Origin: Zygnema circumcarinatum
Lineage: Eukaryota; Streptophyta; Zygnematophyceae; Zygnematales; Zygnemataceae
Direction: 5' to 3'
Assembly (NCBI GenBank): GCA_037447605.1
Contig: CM074808.1
Coordinates: 978,345 to 1,042,344, forward strand
Length of the DNA stretch: 64,000 nucleotides
Position numbers and translations under genes: made by a program. Positions within the stretch are counted from its first letter, which is position 1, and every line of letters begins with the position of its first letter. Below the pieces are notes generated by a model. The model was not told where the DNA came from and made no database searches. It worked only from the letters and a program-made list of their open reading frames with translations. Positions 12,272 to 23,215 of the stretch are shown here, piece after piece.

Positions 12272-15200
12272 CTAGTCCCTGCCACCGTGGATAGGACAGG
12301 CGCAGTTGTCGTCGCCTATCTCATCCGCAATGCAGGGAGGACTTATGTCTCTGCCCTCGCCAACCTCCGCCCGGCTCTCTATTAGCTCCTTCACGAAGGC
12401 ATCCAGCTTCTCCACACTCACGCTGGGCATCACCACTGCATGTGCTATCTTTCCCTGGCAGGCCAACTGCCACTTCCTCACAAAGACTTCGCTCTGCGGC
12501 CGTTCAAACACCACTGTGCTACTCAGGTCATTCAGCATGGCCGAAAAGCCAGCAGCCCGCAATCTCCCCTTCAGATAATGCGCGTTTCTTAGGCACCTCT
12601 GCACCTCCTTACGAAAGCCGTTGTAGCCCTTTCTATTCAGGGTGTACCATAAGAAGATAGGCGCATGGCCGTTGCGGCTACCCATGATGGTTGCATCGCG
12701 TGAGGCTAAGTATTCAACATTTTGAGAGAGTTTCTGTACATGGGACATGCGGGTGATTTGAACGCCACACGGCATCGGACAGCCTACAAATTTGTGACCA
12801 GAAACACTCACACTGCCAATGGGCTTCTTGAATGTAACTTTTGGTGCCTGCAATTCCACTCACCAACTTCCAACGAGTCAGTTAGACTTTCTCGCCTTGA
12901 AACTTCCTATTGATTGGACATCCTTTGAGGACAATTACATCTATCATGGGGATTACTTAAAGTCTAGCTGGACTTGCTTGGAAGATTAAGGGGAAACGAT
13001 TCCGCCCACAGCGAACATGAGCGTTAGTTGAATTAATGAAACGTTATTCAAGGGTAAAGTGTGAGCAATGCCCCAGTTTTCAGAGATTTTTTTTTACATT
13101 AACGCTCATGGATAAGTTCCAAACGTCTCACCCGTTTAACGAATGGCATCATCAATCCAAAGAGGGCCCCATCACAGTGAATGTAGAAGCGATCGTGAGA
13201 GAAGCCAGTTTCCTCCAACGTCGTAATGATGAGATCAAGATCGTCGACTGCACCCTTGACAGTTGTGCCTGCAAGTATCAAGTCTCAGGGTTTGATTTAG
13301 CTGTTAGATGGCTGTTCAGGAAAGCCACAGAAACAATAGATGTTTCATAAGAACGACTAAACTGCAACTTTAATGAAGGTGCTAGGAGCACCGGAGAAGT
13401 TTGTTTTCATTTACATGCCACCTGTCAACCATTTCAGAAGGAATTCCAGTGCGTTTCCATGCTACTCTTCTGGCAAAGGAATCAAACCTATATTCACGTT
13501 CACAATGGCGGGCTTGTCCCTCCTCTCTTCCAAGAGTCGTCGAAAATCCGAACAGTCCATTTCTCCAGACGTCAGTGTGGCAACTTTAACACACTCCATG
13601 CGGTACATTCGCGAAGCCTTGAAAACTGAATAATGTGAATCTTGAGAGGTATACAGGATACCATCTGGAAGAACTTCCCGCCTGCAGAAGTCAGCGCAGA
13701 CAGAAAAAAGTTTTGTCAGTATTCACCATTTGCAGCTGAAGTCTGGTGTTGAGACTCATATAATGTTTGATCGCATTTTCCCAATTTCCACAATGTGGTT
13801 TCATAAGGATCCTGACGATTAAAACATTATAAAGAGGAGAACCTCACCAAAAAACGTAACGAGAACTGTTTAAGAACTCTGGGTCATGTTAGGGTACAAT
13901 ATGGTATTCATGAAATGGGAACCGCAAAGTTTTTTGAAGCTGCAAAAATAAATTCTGGTGGAAAGCAGTTGTTTGCCTTCAATCCATATTTCTAAAAGAG
14001 CTTCAAAACGCAAATATGCGTAAATATATGGGCAACAATGCCGATCACGCTGAACAGTCGGGCAGACGGGCAGTAGTCATATTTATTGGAGCACATCTCA
14101 GTAATCTTGGACATATTTTAAGTCAAACTGAACTCTAGTGATGTTCCACGAGCCTGATCAAATTCAAATCACTCAGGACTCATTGAAGGTACTGTACATA
14201 CCCCACAAGAATTCCGTGAAGGTTTCCTTCTGTGCCACAGTTGGTAATATAACCCCAATATTCGCTCTCCTCTATCTCCCACAGCCGTGCAAACCAGTCC
14301 AAAACACCGACCTCAAACTCCCGGGAATGAACTCCGTAGTTGCTCTCTATGAACGGATCCCCCAAGTTGTTGATAGAAAAGTGCTGGAGATGCGATAACG
14401 CCCCATAGTCAAAGTCTAAATTATATGGATAGCCTGCTCAAATACAAGAAAATTCCTTTCCGTTCCCTGTTAATTGTGGCGGCAGTGCCTGCAAAATGCC
14501 TTGCAACTACTCAAAATTGCTATTCATCTGCAACCAATAAGACACTTATTTTCATAAATGATGCAGGAAGTCAATGTGATGATGAGGTAGTTCTGCATTA
14601 AGTTTGTATAATGATGTCGAATTAGTGCTTGCGCAGATTCAAAAGTGAACTGCACGAACGTATCTTTCCAGATGAACCCCTCATATTAGAAAAGATAATT
14701 ATCAACTGCCCATTTACACAAGCACAAGTAAATCGCTTAAAACATTAAAAATCCCTTGGAAACCCTTGGAAAGCCTTGGAAAGGGAAAATTCGCATGTTA
14801 GACCAGAAATTTGGCAAAGAGAGCCGGAAATTCTTAATACGCCGAAGTGAAGCTCACCTAGATGGTACTTCGTTCTCTCGGTGAGAGTGCGCCGGTATTC
14901 AGCCAAAACTCCTGCCATGTGTGCTGCTTTCTCGCCAGTCTCCATGTCATCCTCTAAGGGCTCCGTTATTTTCATCGACCTCCCGTGCACGTCCCTGCTT
15001 TTAAAAACCCTTTTAGCTGCCATAATTCCTGTTTTCTTCGCATCTCCCACACAACCCACCGCTCCAGCTCCGGGGGTATCCTCACTTCGCTGACCGCAAT
15101 TTTCAATCTGAGGCCAATTCGGTGATAATTGGAAAAATTTATGATTACCATCAGGCTCATAATTAAGATTTCCGTCCCCATCACACGCTCTCTCTGCATA

Positions 15201-15344
15201 GTCTTCTTCAGGAAAAGCAGGAAATGCGCCTCCTCCCGTCTCGCCTACAGCACACCAGCCGTTGGAGAGGCTCCTCAGCTGCAAAGACTCCAGCGGTATC
15301 TCCTCCGGCAGAGGGTGCGCCTCCTGCAATTCTAGCTGCGCCAT
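12272..15344 (-). CDS. SDC: Serine decarboxylase (PLP-dependent, group II), 541 aa
   Basis: Converts serine to ethanolamine, the entry to ethanolamine/choline lipids in plants. Exons, 5' to 3': 15344-14858, 14433-14202, 13681-13488, 13268-13132, 12847-12272, with closed phase. Landmarks: [65 protein letters not shown], and SGHKFVG, whose K369 is the PLP Schiff-base lysine. The end [10 protein letters not shown] is plant-like. The core begins near residue 145. The preceding residues, acidic and rich in G/E/P, are longer than the short N-terminus of most plant homologues, and no organelle signal is obvious. The gene's upstream side carries the GGTGAC array from 15671. Confidence 0.96.
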
Positions 15345-15670
15345 GACCGACCACTCCTTCCCGCCCTCAAGCGCAAACAGCTATGGCTGCTTCCCTCTGC
15401 GGCCACTTCCGGCCACCCCCCCCCCTTTACGAGGCGCCCAAAGAACCTCTCCATGGAAGAGGCCCAGGCTATATGCTGTCCTGCAGGCTGCAAGAACTCA
15501 CTGACAGCCGTCGATCTGTGATCGATCGGACGGCAGACGATGGACGTTTGAGGAGCTTGCTGCGCTTGACGCGTGGGAGGAGTGCAGGAGCCATTTGGAC
15601 GGTTTGAATAGTGACGTGTCTGGGCTGTGAGGCAAATCGGGTGACGTGGCAATCTGAAACTCGCGAACGC

Positions 15671-16309
15671 GACGGTGGCGGTGGCGGTGGCGGTGACGGT
15701 GACGGTTGCGGCGACGGTTGCGGCGACGGTGGCGGTGACGGTGACGGTGACGGTGACGGTGACGGTGACGGTGACGGTGACGGTGACGGTGACGGTGACG
15801 GTGACGGTGACGGTGACGGTGACGGTGACGGTGACGGTGACGGTGACGGTGACGGTGACGGTGACGGTGACGGTGACGGTGACGGTGACGGTGACGGTGA
15901 CGGTGACGGTGACGGTGACGGTGACGGTGACGGTGACGGTGACGGTGACGGTGACGGTGACGGTGACGGTGACGGTGACGGTGACGGTGACGGTGACGGT
16001 GACGGTGACGGTGGCGGTGGCGGTGGCGGTGGCGGTGGCGGTGGCGGTGGCGGTGACGGTGACGGTGACGGTGACGGTGACGGTGACGGTGACGGTGACG
16101 GTGACGGTGACGGTGACGGTGACGGTGACGGTGACGGTGACGGTGACGGTGACGGTGACGGTGACGGTGACGGTGACGGTGACGGTGACGGTGACGGTGA
16201 CGGTGACGGTGACGGTGACGGTGACGGTGACGGTGACGGTGACGGTGACGGTGACGGTGACGGTGACGGTGACGGTGACGGTGACGGTGACGGTGACGGT
16301 GACGGTGGT
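15671..16309. repeat. GGTGAC hexamer microsatellite, about 640 bp
   Basis: About 100 almost perfect copies of GGTGAC. The flank near 15671-15735 has GGTGGC and GGTTGC variants, and a block of seven or eight GGTGGC units interrupts it at about 16013-16053. All frames on both strands lack stops (Gly-Asp, Thr-Val, Ser-Pro, His-Arg), so the long open frames here are artefacts. It starts about 330 bp upstream of the serine decarboxylase ATG. Confidence 0.97.
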
Positions 16310-16382
16310 AGGGATAGATATAAAAGAGTGTCATGTTTTAGCATTCTAATCTTCTAAAAAAAAAAAAAAAATCAATCTAGAA

Positions 16383-16590
16383 TTTCTTTCTTTCCCCTTC
16401 CCCCCTCCCCCCCTCCCTCCCTCCCCGTCGCTCCCTCCCCCCCTCCCCCCTCCCTCCCTCCCTCCCTCCCTCCCCACTCCCCTTTCCCCTTAGGGAGTGA
16501 AGGGGGGGAGGGGGGAAGGGGGAGAAGGGAGAATCATCAGAGAGAGAGAGAGAGAACGAGAGAGAGACAGAGAGAGAGAGTAAAATCAGT
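16383..16590. repeat. Polypyrimidine tract followed by polypurine tract
   Basis: About 105 nearly pure C/T bases (CCCTCCC units) are followed after TTAGGGAGTGAA by about 90 nearly pure G/A bases, ending in (GA)n. The halves are rough inverted complements and could pair as a hairpin or form triplex/quadruplex structure. No gene is present. Confidence 0.75.
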
Positions 16591-17019
16591 CTGAATGCAA
16601 TCTGCCCAGAGTCATGCTCTAAGAGATGAGGCATCAGCATATAGAGAAGCGAGCACTGACAGTGGATTAGAGCCTAAACACTAGCAGTGGTAAGAGAGCT
16701 GATATATATTTATTTGTTATTTTACAACATTGCGATCATTACACGTGAAGCAATGCGCAGGTGTCGGGGGTAGCATTTCCAAAATATGAACTTCTGCCGC
16801 TGACGATTCTCCTGCCTTCGCTTTCCCCTTACGATCTTTTCTCTATTCAGCCCCCTAAATCAAACTTTCTCCTTTGTGTCAAAACAAAAAAAAATACTTT
16901 GCAAATAAAAGAATATTGAACGTTGACAACCCAGTGGCCTCTCCTGACCTCCAATCTCCGTAAAAAAAAAAAAAAAAAATTTAGCGGTGGTTTCACCAGA
17001 CCCTTGCAACTGCAAATCA

Positions 17020-17840
17020 AATGAATGGACCGACTCATCGAGGGATGCCTTGCAAGGCCATGCAAGGACCGCCTACGCGAGAAGGTACTGCACGAGTACG
17101 CGCACCACGGCCTCCCCCACAGCGCCGTGAATGTACCGCATGTTGGAGTGCACGCAGGAGTAGTGGAGGTCCTTGTTCTACACCCCGTGGTTGTTCTGAT
17201 TCTTGCACGTGCCTAAATATCTCGCCGATTTTATAGGCCAAAAGTCCATGTATTCAACGTCACCACGCTTTTCCATCAATCGCCTGCACACGAGTCGGAG
17301 TGAACCTACATCAAGGCTGTGCAAAAAAAGGGCAAAAGAAGGCGTTTCGCGTGTGGGTTCTGACAGAAATGCAGTGAAGTGAGCAGGCCTTCAACATCCT
17401 CCTCTCCCACCAGTCGCGTTAAGTCCCCCTTCAGAATGAAATACATGCAATACATACGTAAAATAAAAAAAAAAGTCTGAGGGCCCCTCAACTTGTATAT
17501 GTAGATCCGCCACTGTCTCCCACCTCCCCCCCCCCACTCCCCGTTCCTCTCTCTTTCTCGTCTTCATGGAGGCGAACAGCTCTGAGGGCTTGTCATTTGC
17601 TTTTTTTAAAGCTTCATTCAAATACTTTTCACTCGTTTACGCTGCGTTTTGGCAGATAGGAACGATGCTGAATGGGCCGAAAGTCTCAAGAACAAAGAAA
17701 AAAGAAGAAAGAATACTTCTCGATGCTGAAGAGGTTTCAGGTTTACGATATCCACTATGAGAATCTCATCATTCAAATGAATTTGCTCAAAATGTGATGC
17801 AATGGCAATATTTTTCGCGAACCAGAAAATCATGAACCTG
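17020..17840 (-). other. Coding-like fragments, unrecognised; strand uncertain
   Basis: The minus strand shows several short open stretches bounded by plausible splice sites. About 17185-17085 reads NKDLHYSCVHSNMRYIHG and continues GAVGEAVVRVLVQY. About 17430-17350 reads GDLTRLVGEEDVEGLLTSLH. About 17625-17540 reads YLNEALKKANDKPSELFAS. About 17815-17710 reads SHFEQIHLNDEILIVDIVNL. No consistent gene model joins them and I recognise no family. The plus strand of the first stretch is also open (LHEYAHHGLPHSAV...), so strand is not settled. Either a decayed gene or chance. Confidence 0.25.
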
Positions 17841-17984
17841 GAACCAGGAACGAGGAACTAGGAATCAGGAGACCGTTAAAAAAAGATTAAAGCTTAAATG
17901 CATCATAACATCTTCATATGAACGGCGGCCGGACAGCATATGTGAAGCATAAGGTCCACATACAGGAGGGGAGGAACTAGAGGA

Positions 17985-18150
17985 GAGCAAGAGAGAAAGA
18001 AAGAGAGAGAGAGAGAGGGGGAGAGAGAGATCGATAGAGAGCAAAAGGGAGCTAGAGAGAGAGAGAGCGAGAGCGAGAGAGAGCTAGAGAGAGAGCTAGA
18101 TAGAGAGAAATACAGAGAGAGGGAGAGGGAGGAAGGGAGGGTAGAAGGCA
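17985..18150. repeat. (GA)n low-complexity tract
   Basis: About 165 bp of GAGAGA with occasional CTAG interruptions; purine strand on +. Confidence 0.85.
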
Positions 18151-18510
18151 GTGTGAGAGAAAGAAGAGCACACCTGCGATTCGAACGTGGTGTTCTAAGT
18201 CGTCGCCCCCCTCCCTCCAGCCCTCCGCCACCCCTTCCCAGCACTCCTCCTCTTTCTCCTCCAGCTCCTTCCTCCACCCTGATCCCTCCTTCCGCTCAAA
18301 TCCCCGGAAGCCATGGCCTTCATTTGAACCGCCCCTCCGCTGTGAAGAACCAGAAGTGCGACTTTCCAAACTCCACGTGGCGGCGTGTAAAGCCTCGCCT
18401 TGGACAGGCGGGGGAGGGGCGCCACGTGGCACCTCCGTGGGAGCGCCAGGGAGCCTTCTGGTGTCGCTTCCGCGCAGGACAGGTGTCGCGGCGGCTGCCC
18501 AGGACCCGCC

Positions 18511-18639
18511 ATGGCGGCGAGCGATGGAGAGGAGGAGAACAAGGGAGAGGAGGCGAGGAGGGATCCGGCAGCCATGGCCGGGCCCCGGGGAGGAGCCGGC
18601 AGGCACTTGGCGGAGGGAGACGAGGCGCCGAGTTGGTGA
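18511..18639 (+). CDS. Possible first exon or small orphan ORF (low support)
   Basis: From the ATG at 18511 (ccATGGcggcg context) a 42-codon frame reads MAASDGEEENKGEEARR and ends DEAPSW before TGA. A donor-like GTGATG lies just before the stop. Two CCACGTGGC boxes are upstream (18373 and 18421), which resembles a promoter, but no further exon was found before the FAX3 gene 2 kb downstream. It could be a real short gene, an exon of an unseen gene or chance in GC-rich DNA. Confidence 0.2.
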   Translation: MAASDGEEENKGEEARRDPAAMAGPRGGAGRHLAEGDEAPSW

Positions 18640-18801
18640 TGTGTGGGAGCTTGCGGGGGGGGAAGCCATGGCTGGCTGCGACTGAGAGGACAAAAAGGAA
18701 AGTGGAGAGGGCCAAAAGTCAAGTAGAAAACGCCGCGTGAACTGATCCTCGTCGTCAGCGTTATTAGGGCTGACTGTATTCAGCCCTACTAGTATATTAA
18801 T

Positions 18802-19002
18802 TAGGGGGAGTCAGACCTTGACCATCGCTTACGAAATTCCCGAATTCCTTATACTAGAAAAAAGTTTCGTGTACGAATTCCGGGTCGGGATCCGCGGCTC
18901 CGTCGTACACAGCCGTACCGAAATGCGTACCCAGCCAATGCTTAATTCGCCCGACAGGCTTACGAAATTGATTTGGCGATGGTCAAGGTCTGACTCCCCC
19001 TA
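18802..19002. mobile_element. MITE, about 200 bp, with 26-bp TIRs
   Basis: AGGGGGAGTCAGACCTTGAC (start of the left TIR, 18803-18828) is matched by its exact reverse complement at 18976-19001. The next bases (TTACGAAATT) occur as a degenerate repeat inside. Both ends border TA, consistent with a TA or TWA target. The interior is non-coding. This is a non-autonomous element, probably Tc1/mariner- or Harbinger-like. Confidence 0.85.
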
Positions 19003-19009
19003 TTATACG

Positions 19010-20690
19010 GAATCGCTATTTCCACACCTTTTGTCTAGATACACGCCTTTAAGATTAAAAAATCCCCAATACCCTTCAGCCCCTAAAACAAAATCTGACC
19101 GTTGAATGTTACTTTCATCACGTTTGTGCCGTGCAATTTTGAGAAATGTACGGAGGCCCGAAGGCTGTATTATCATAGGCCATTTGTGGTCGCTTTCACA
19201 TTGTTGTTGTTGTGTACAATAGTGGCGGTCCTTAGAAGATTTGATCACAGTCTGAACAGGATACTAGGACGCTGTTCTCAGTGGGAACACGGGACGTCTG
19301 AGTATGGCACGTGGAGGGCGGCGATAGGCTGCGCGGTCAGCTTTGTATTGTTTCATTGCTTTGGCGGACGACCGTACAAAATGTCCGGAGCGTACGAGAC
19401 ACGTGGGTGTACGGACGCCCAACACACGCGTTGAAGAGGCGCGCGCGATGGATGCGAAGCTTCGCGGAAGGCTGGCACGTCGAAGGAGGGCGTTTCCGGT
19501 ACGGACACTCTCCCCCTGGCCATGGCGACCCTCAGGGTGAGCTCCAGCGCGGTGCGGGGCGAGAGCTCCGCGAGACGTGGAGCATCGTTAGCGACATGGA
19601 GGTGCACTGTGCGGAGGCGCGCGGCGGAACGTGGAGTAGTGCAGCGCTTAGTATTTAAATAGGATTTGTTTAGGATTTAATTAACCTGAGAGTTCAACTT
19701 AATTCAGCTGCAACTTGGCTCGTGTTGCTGAGTGCAGTTGCCTGGTTGTATGGGCAGCAGGAAGTAGGGGAGTGAGTCAGAGCAAAAATGGACGCCCTGA
19801 AGTCTTGAACTTAATGCTTGTTTCTCTTCATACTTAATTATGGAGTTTTGAGGCTCTCCTTTATTGCACTTCTCGGTGTTTCAATTTCAGTGTGTAATTC
19901 TCTCTTTCCGGTGTGTGCGTTGGGGAGGTTTATTCGCTGTTTTGCAAGCATGTCTTGGAGTGAGATTAGTGAGAGAGACCGTGCCCAAATTGTCAACACA
20001 CATTGGGTCTCACATGTTGCCATTTTGAGTATTTCCATGTCCATTCCGCACAACCGCACATCGTTCGCGACCTTTCCGCCACTCTTTCAACTTCTCGTCT
20101 GCGACTTTTCCCCCGCTCTTCGCTGCTTGTACGAATTGTATGGACCGTACGGTGAACACGACAACAGCAAACTGCTTCTGCATGTTTCTATCGCGCGTCC
20201 TTTAAAGGCACTTTTTCATTCACGGGCAAATACCATAACGCTTTTTTTGGCTGACCGCGGACAGTTTGCCCGAGACCATATGACCAATAAAGGCGCCACG
20301 TCAGTAATTTCGCTGTCAGAAATGCTGAGTAGCAGCGGGAAAAACGATGCTCTGCTGCCCGCGGTCAATGCCGTGCATTCTCGCTGCCCAAAAATTTCAG
20401 CCCGAACCTTCGTGAATGCCTGTGGGCGCCACGTCAGATACCGCACGTGTAGGAGGCTGCGCCGATTGGCCGCAGGTAGCGAGTTCCCGGCGCCGACACC
20501 CGCCCCCGCCCATCCATCCATGGACCATCCATCCAAGACGTCCCGGCCCAGCTCCCAAGGCCGGGGGGGGGGTTCAGGCCGGGCGGGGCCTTGCTCGTGG
20601 TTTTGGAGGATTTTCCTTGGAAGGCGGGCCAGGTGTGCATCAGGGCTCCTTGTTTAACAGTGAAGGCGGAGAACGGGGTGTTGTTTGCAG
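19010..20690. other. Intergenic region upstream of FAX3 gene
   Basis: No gene recognised. A 279-codon plus-strand frame at 19818-20657 has no domain and changes composition abruptly near 20450, where the sequence becomes the GC-rich presumed promoter of the next gene. That last 250 bp includes GCCACGTCAG (about 20428) and a run of G. Confidence 0.45.
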
Positions 20691-20692
20691 CC

Positions 20693-23215
20693 ATGGCGGC
20701 CATGGCTTCCCTGGCTGAGAGAGCGGCTGTACGTGCTTCGTTTCCATCCCTGCAAAGCTGCGGCGATGTTTCCGCTAAGGCCGGGCAGAGGTGTGGGATG
20801 CTCTTGAGTGCGGGAGGAAGTGAGCGGCAGAGAGGGCTGGATGGCAAGAAGGCGGAAGGATCTTTTGTCGGCCTCCTTTCGAAGGGAAGGAATGATGTGA
20901 ACAGAAAACAGTTAAGGCGGCGTTTGAGCTGCTCTCGGGCTGCCTTGGAAGAAGACCAGGTCAGTTGTATAGGCCTTTGGGCTCTAGGTTGCATCGTCCC
21001 CTTGTTACGTTTTTCCCTTTTTCAACTTGTGATTGTGGATGGGCCCATTTCTTATATGCTGGTGTATTGTTCGGCTTGGTTTGACTTATTTAGGCAGGAT
21101 AATGGCTTTTTCAAAACTGCTGGGGCGCATGTCAGCTTCAGAGTCGTGCAAGCAATGGTTTTTCCGAAGTTCCCTTTATTGCCTTTTATTTTTTTAGTTA
21201 TTTAGAAAATGAAGCATGGTTGGACTCAGCTTACAGTGCAAGTGGAACAGGTTGGAACGGAGTCTAAGAAAATATTGGATGAAGCTGTCGAGACTGTGAA
21301 GAGCACTGCTGCCGAAACCGCTAAACAAGTCGAGAACGGCACCGAAAAGGCCAAAGATCTGCTGCTTAACGCCGCTCAGCAGCTGCGGGAGCAAGCAGAC
21401 GCTCTCCGAAGTCAAGCCAGCATTGCAACTGAGCAGCTCGTGGAGACTGCAGGAAAGCACGCAGGTTTCACAGCTGAACAGTTGAAGGAGGAGACAGAAA
21501 AGACGGCTGCGCAGTTGAAAGCTGAGGCAGAAAAGGCAGCAGAGGAGCTGAAGGAGCATAGCGAAAGGGCAGCGGCACAGTTGGCAGCAACTGCTCATGA
21601 GACAGCCGAGATAGCGAAGGAAAGCCTTGTGGTTATCGTTGAGAACTCGCCAGAGAGTATCAAGGAAATTGCAGAAGTGGCCATTCACGCGCATTCAAAG
21701 GAGGCTGCAAAGAATGGAGCTGTAATTCATGATTTCTGCCTGGGAATTCCTTACGGTACTGACCTCTACAGTTAAATATTGTTTGCTTCCACATTGCCTC
21801 TAGAAAAATCCTGATGTCATGGAGGCATTACCACTCAGAAGTAGCGTCTTGTTCAATCACGCAGCTAGACGTTCAAGCTATTTTAAAAAAAACAATCAAC
21901 TTATCATAGCTAGTGGCTCTCTTGTGCAGGTGCTCTTCTTACTGTCGGAGGACTTTTCTGGTTCTTGGTTTCGGGAAGTTTGAATGCGCTTAGGTTTGGC
22001 ACTATTTTGGGTGGCATTTTGCTTGCTTCGAGCATACAAAGTCTCAGAGTGTGGCAAAAGGCAAAGTCAACCATGGCTTACATCATAACTCAAGCAGGTA
22101 ATGTGCTTTCAAGCAATAATGTGGTTCAGCAATTAGCATAAACAAGCTTTTGAAAAATTAGGTCAATTATTGAAAGCATAGCTCACTAATCTGGAGAGGA
22201 CAGGTCTGTTATTGACATGGCTGCAGCTTTGTTCAGCCTGTGTTATTCTGGATTTTCGAAGAACTGCCACTCTAGAATGGGAAGGATATTATTTAACGGC
22301 TTCCATGTGTGAGCCTTACCACGTTCAAGGAAATGCTAGAACATTATTTCTTTGTACAGATCTTGAAATTCACGATTTTTTTTTCTCATGGCAGTGGTTG
22401 CCGCGATTGTACTGATCAAGGAGGCGTCTAAATTCACAGAGGTGAGAATTAGGGGTTGTTATCGAGGACCTGCTTTTCACCACTTGCTCCTTTACTTCAC
22501 TGTGTGCTCACATCGTTGGTCTCCATTCAACTTCCAAAGTCACTCGTTGGATTCGCTAGTCTGCTGCTCTAAGCTTATTTACCTAGGCAGCGAATGCTGG
22601 GCAGTCATCCCTTATAGTGCCAATGAGGTCCAACCATTTTTTTGTTGTTGGACATGGGCAGACTGGAGCTATGTTTCCGACCGGGGTTACGGCTGTGGTC
22701 AGGTGAGTTTCTTCGTTTTGCTAAAAGGGATAGAGAATCAATGCTGTCGTTAGAAAAACATATATGCACTGCAATTAATATTTTGAAATGGAAGTTCATC
22801 ACTGACATCACCTTGTTGTTAGTAATTAACCGTGTATAGACGAAAATGACCTTCTGTTGCCCTCCTCTGTCAAGGGGAGATAAACTATTTTCGTGTTGTC
22901 TTTTGCTTTTTGCATGGAGTTCTACATAGGTTGTACTGTCGAATTTGCAAAAAAGGGTTAGGGAATCCAACTTATGTTTTGCGGTGTTGTTGGGAATCGA
23001 GCTGTATGTTGTATGTTGTATTTTCTAGCCACACTCATGCCCCAATTGTTGGGGAGGAAAAGGTTTTTGAAACTTATTGAGAATTTTGTAAATGCCTAAC
23101 AAAGTCTGGGGGACGGTGCTGCAGTGCCGCTATGGTTGCTTTCTATGCGTATGTAGTGTTGGCGGGAGGTCCTCCGAAGAAGAAAGTAGAGACGACGACA
23201 TCCTTAGCAAGTTAA
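20693..23215 (+). CDS. FAX3: FAX3-like chloroplast fatty-acid export protein (TMEM14 domain), 387 aa
   Basis: FAX proteins move free fatty acids across the plastid inner envelope. Exons 20693-20959, 21206-21755, 21930-22097, 22395-22441, 22662-22702 and 23125-23215 close in phase. Residues 1-89 look like a transit peptide (basic, Ser/Ala-rich, few acids early). Residues about 90-255 are an Ala/Glu/Lys helical region in 11-residue style (AEQLKEETEKTAAQLKAEAE), like the apolipoprotein-like part of FAX2/3. From about 263 the TMEM14 domain follows: IHDFCLGIPYGALLTVGG, LRFGTILGGILLASS, AMFPTGVTAVV, AFYAYVVLAGG, about four membrane helices. The end is basic (PPKKKVETTTSLAS). The start is chosen at the first ATG after the GC-rich leader; a second ATG is three codons on. 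Confidence 0.93.

Noticed and set aside
15469-16357. Open frames of 224-291 codons on both strands
   Set aside because: They are translations of the GGTGAC microsatellite (Ser-Pro, His-Arg, Gly-Asp, Thr-Val dipeptides) and stay open only because the hexamer contains no stop in any frame.
18178-18192. Possible tRNA B-box (GTTCGAATC on the minus strand)
   Set aside because: The flanking bases do not form a T-stem, and no matching A-box or acceptor stem was found.
19818-20657. 279-codon plus-strand frame
   Set aside because: No domain; composition shifts midway and the 3' part is the GC-rich presumed promoter of the FAX3 gene.
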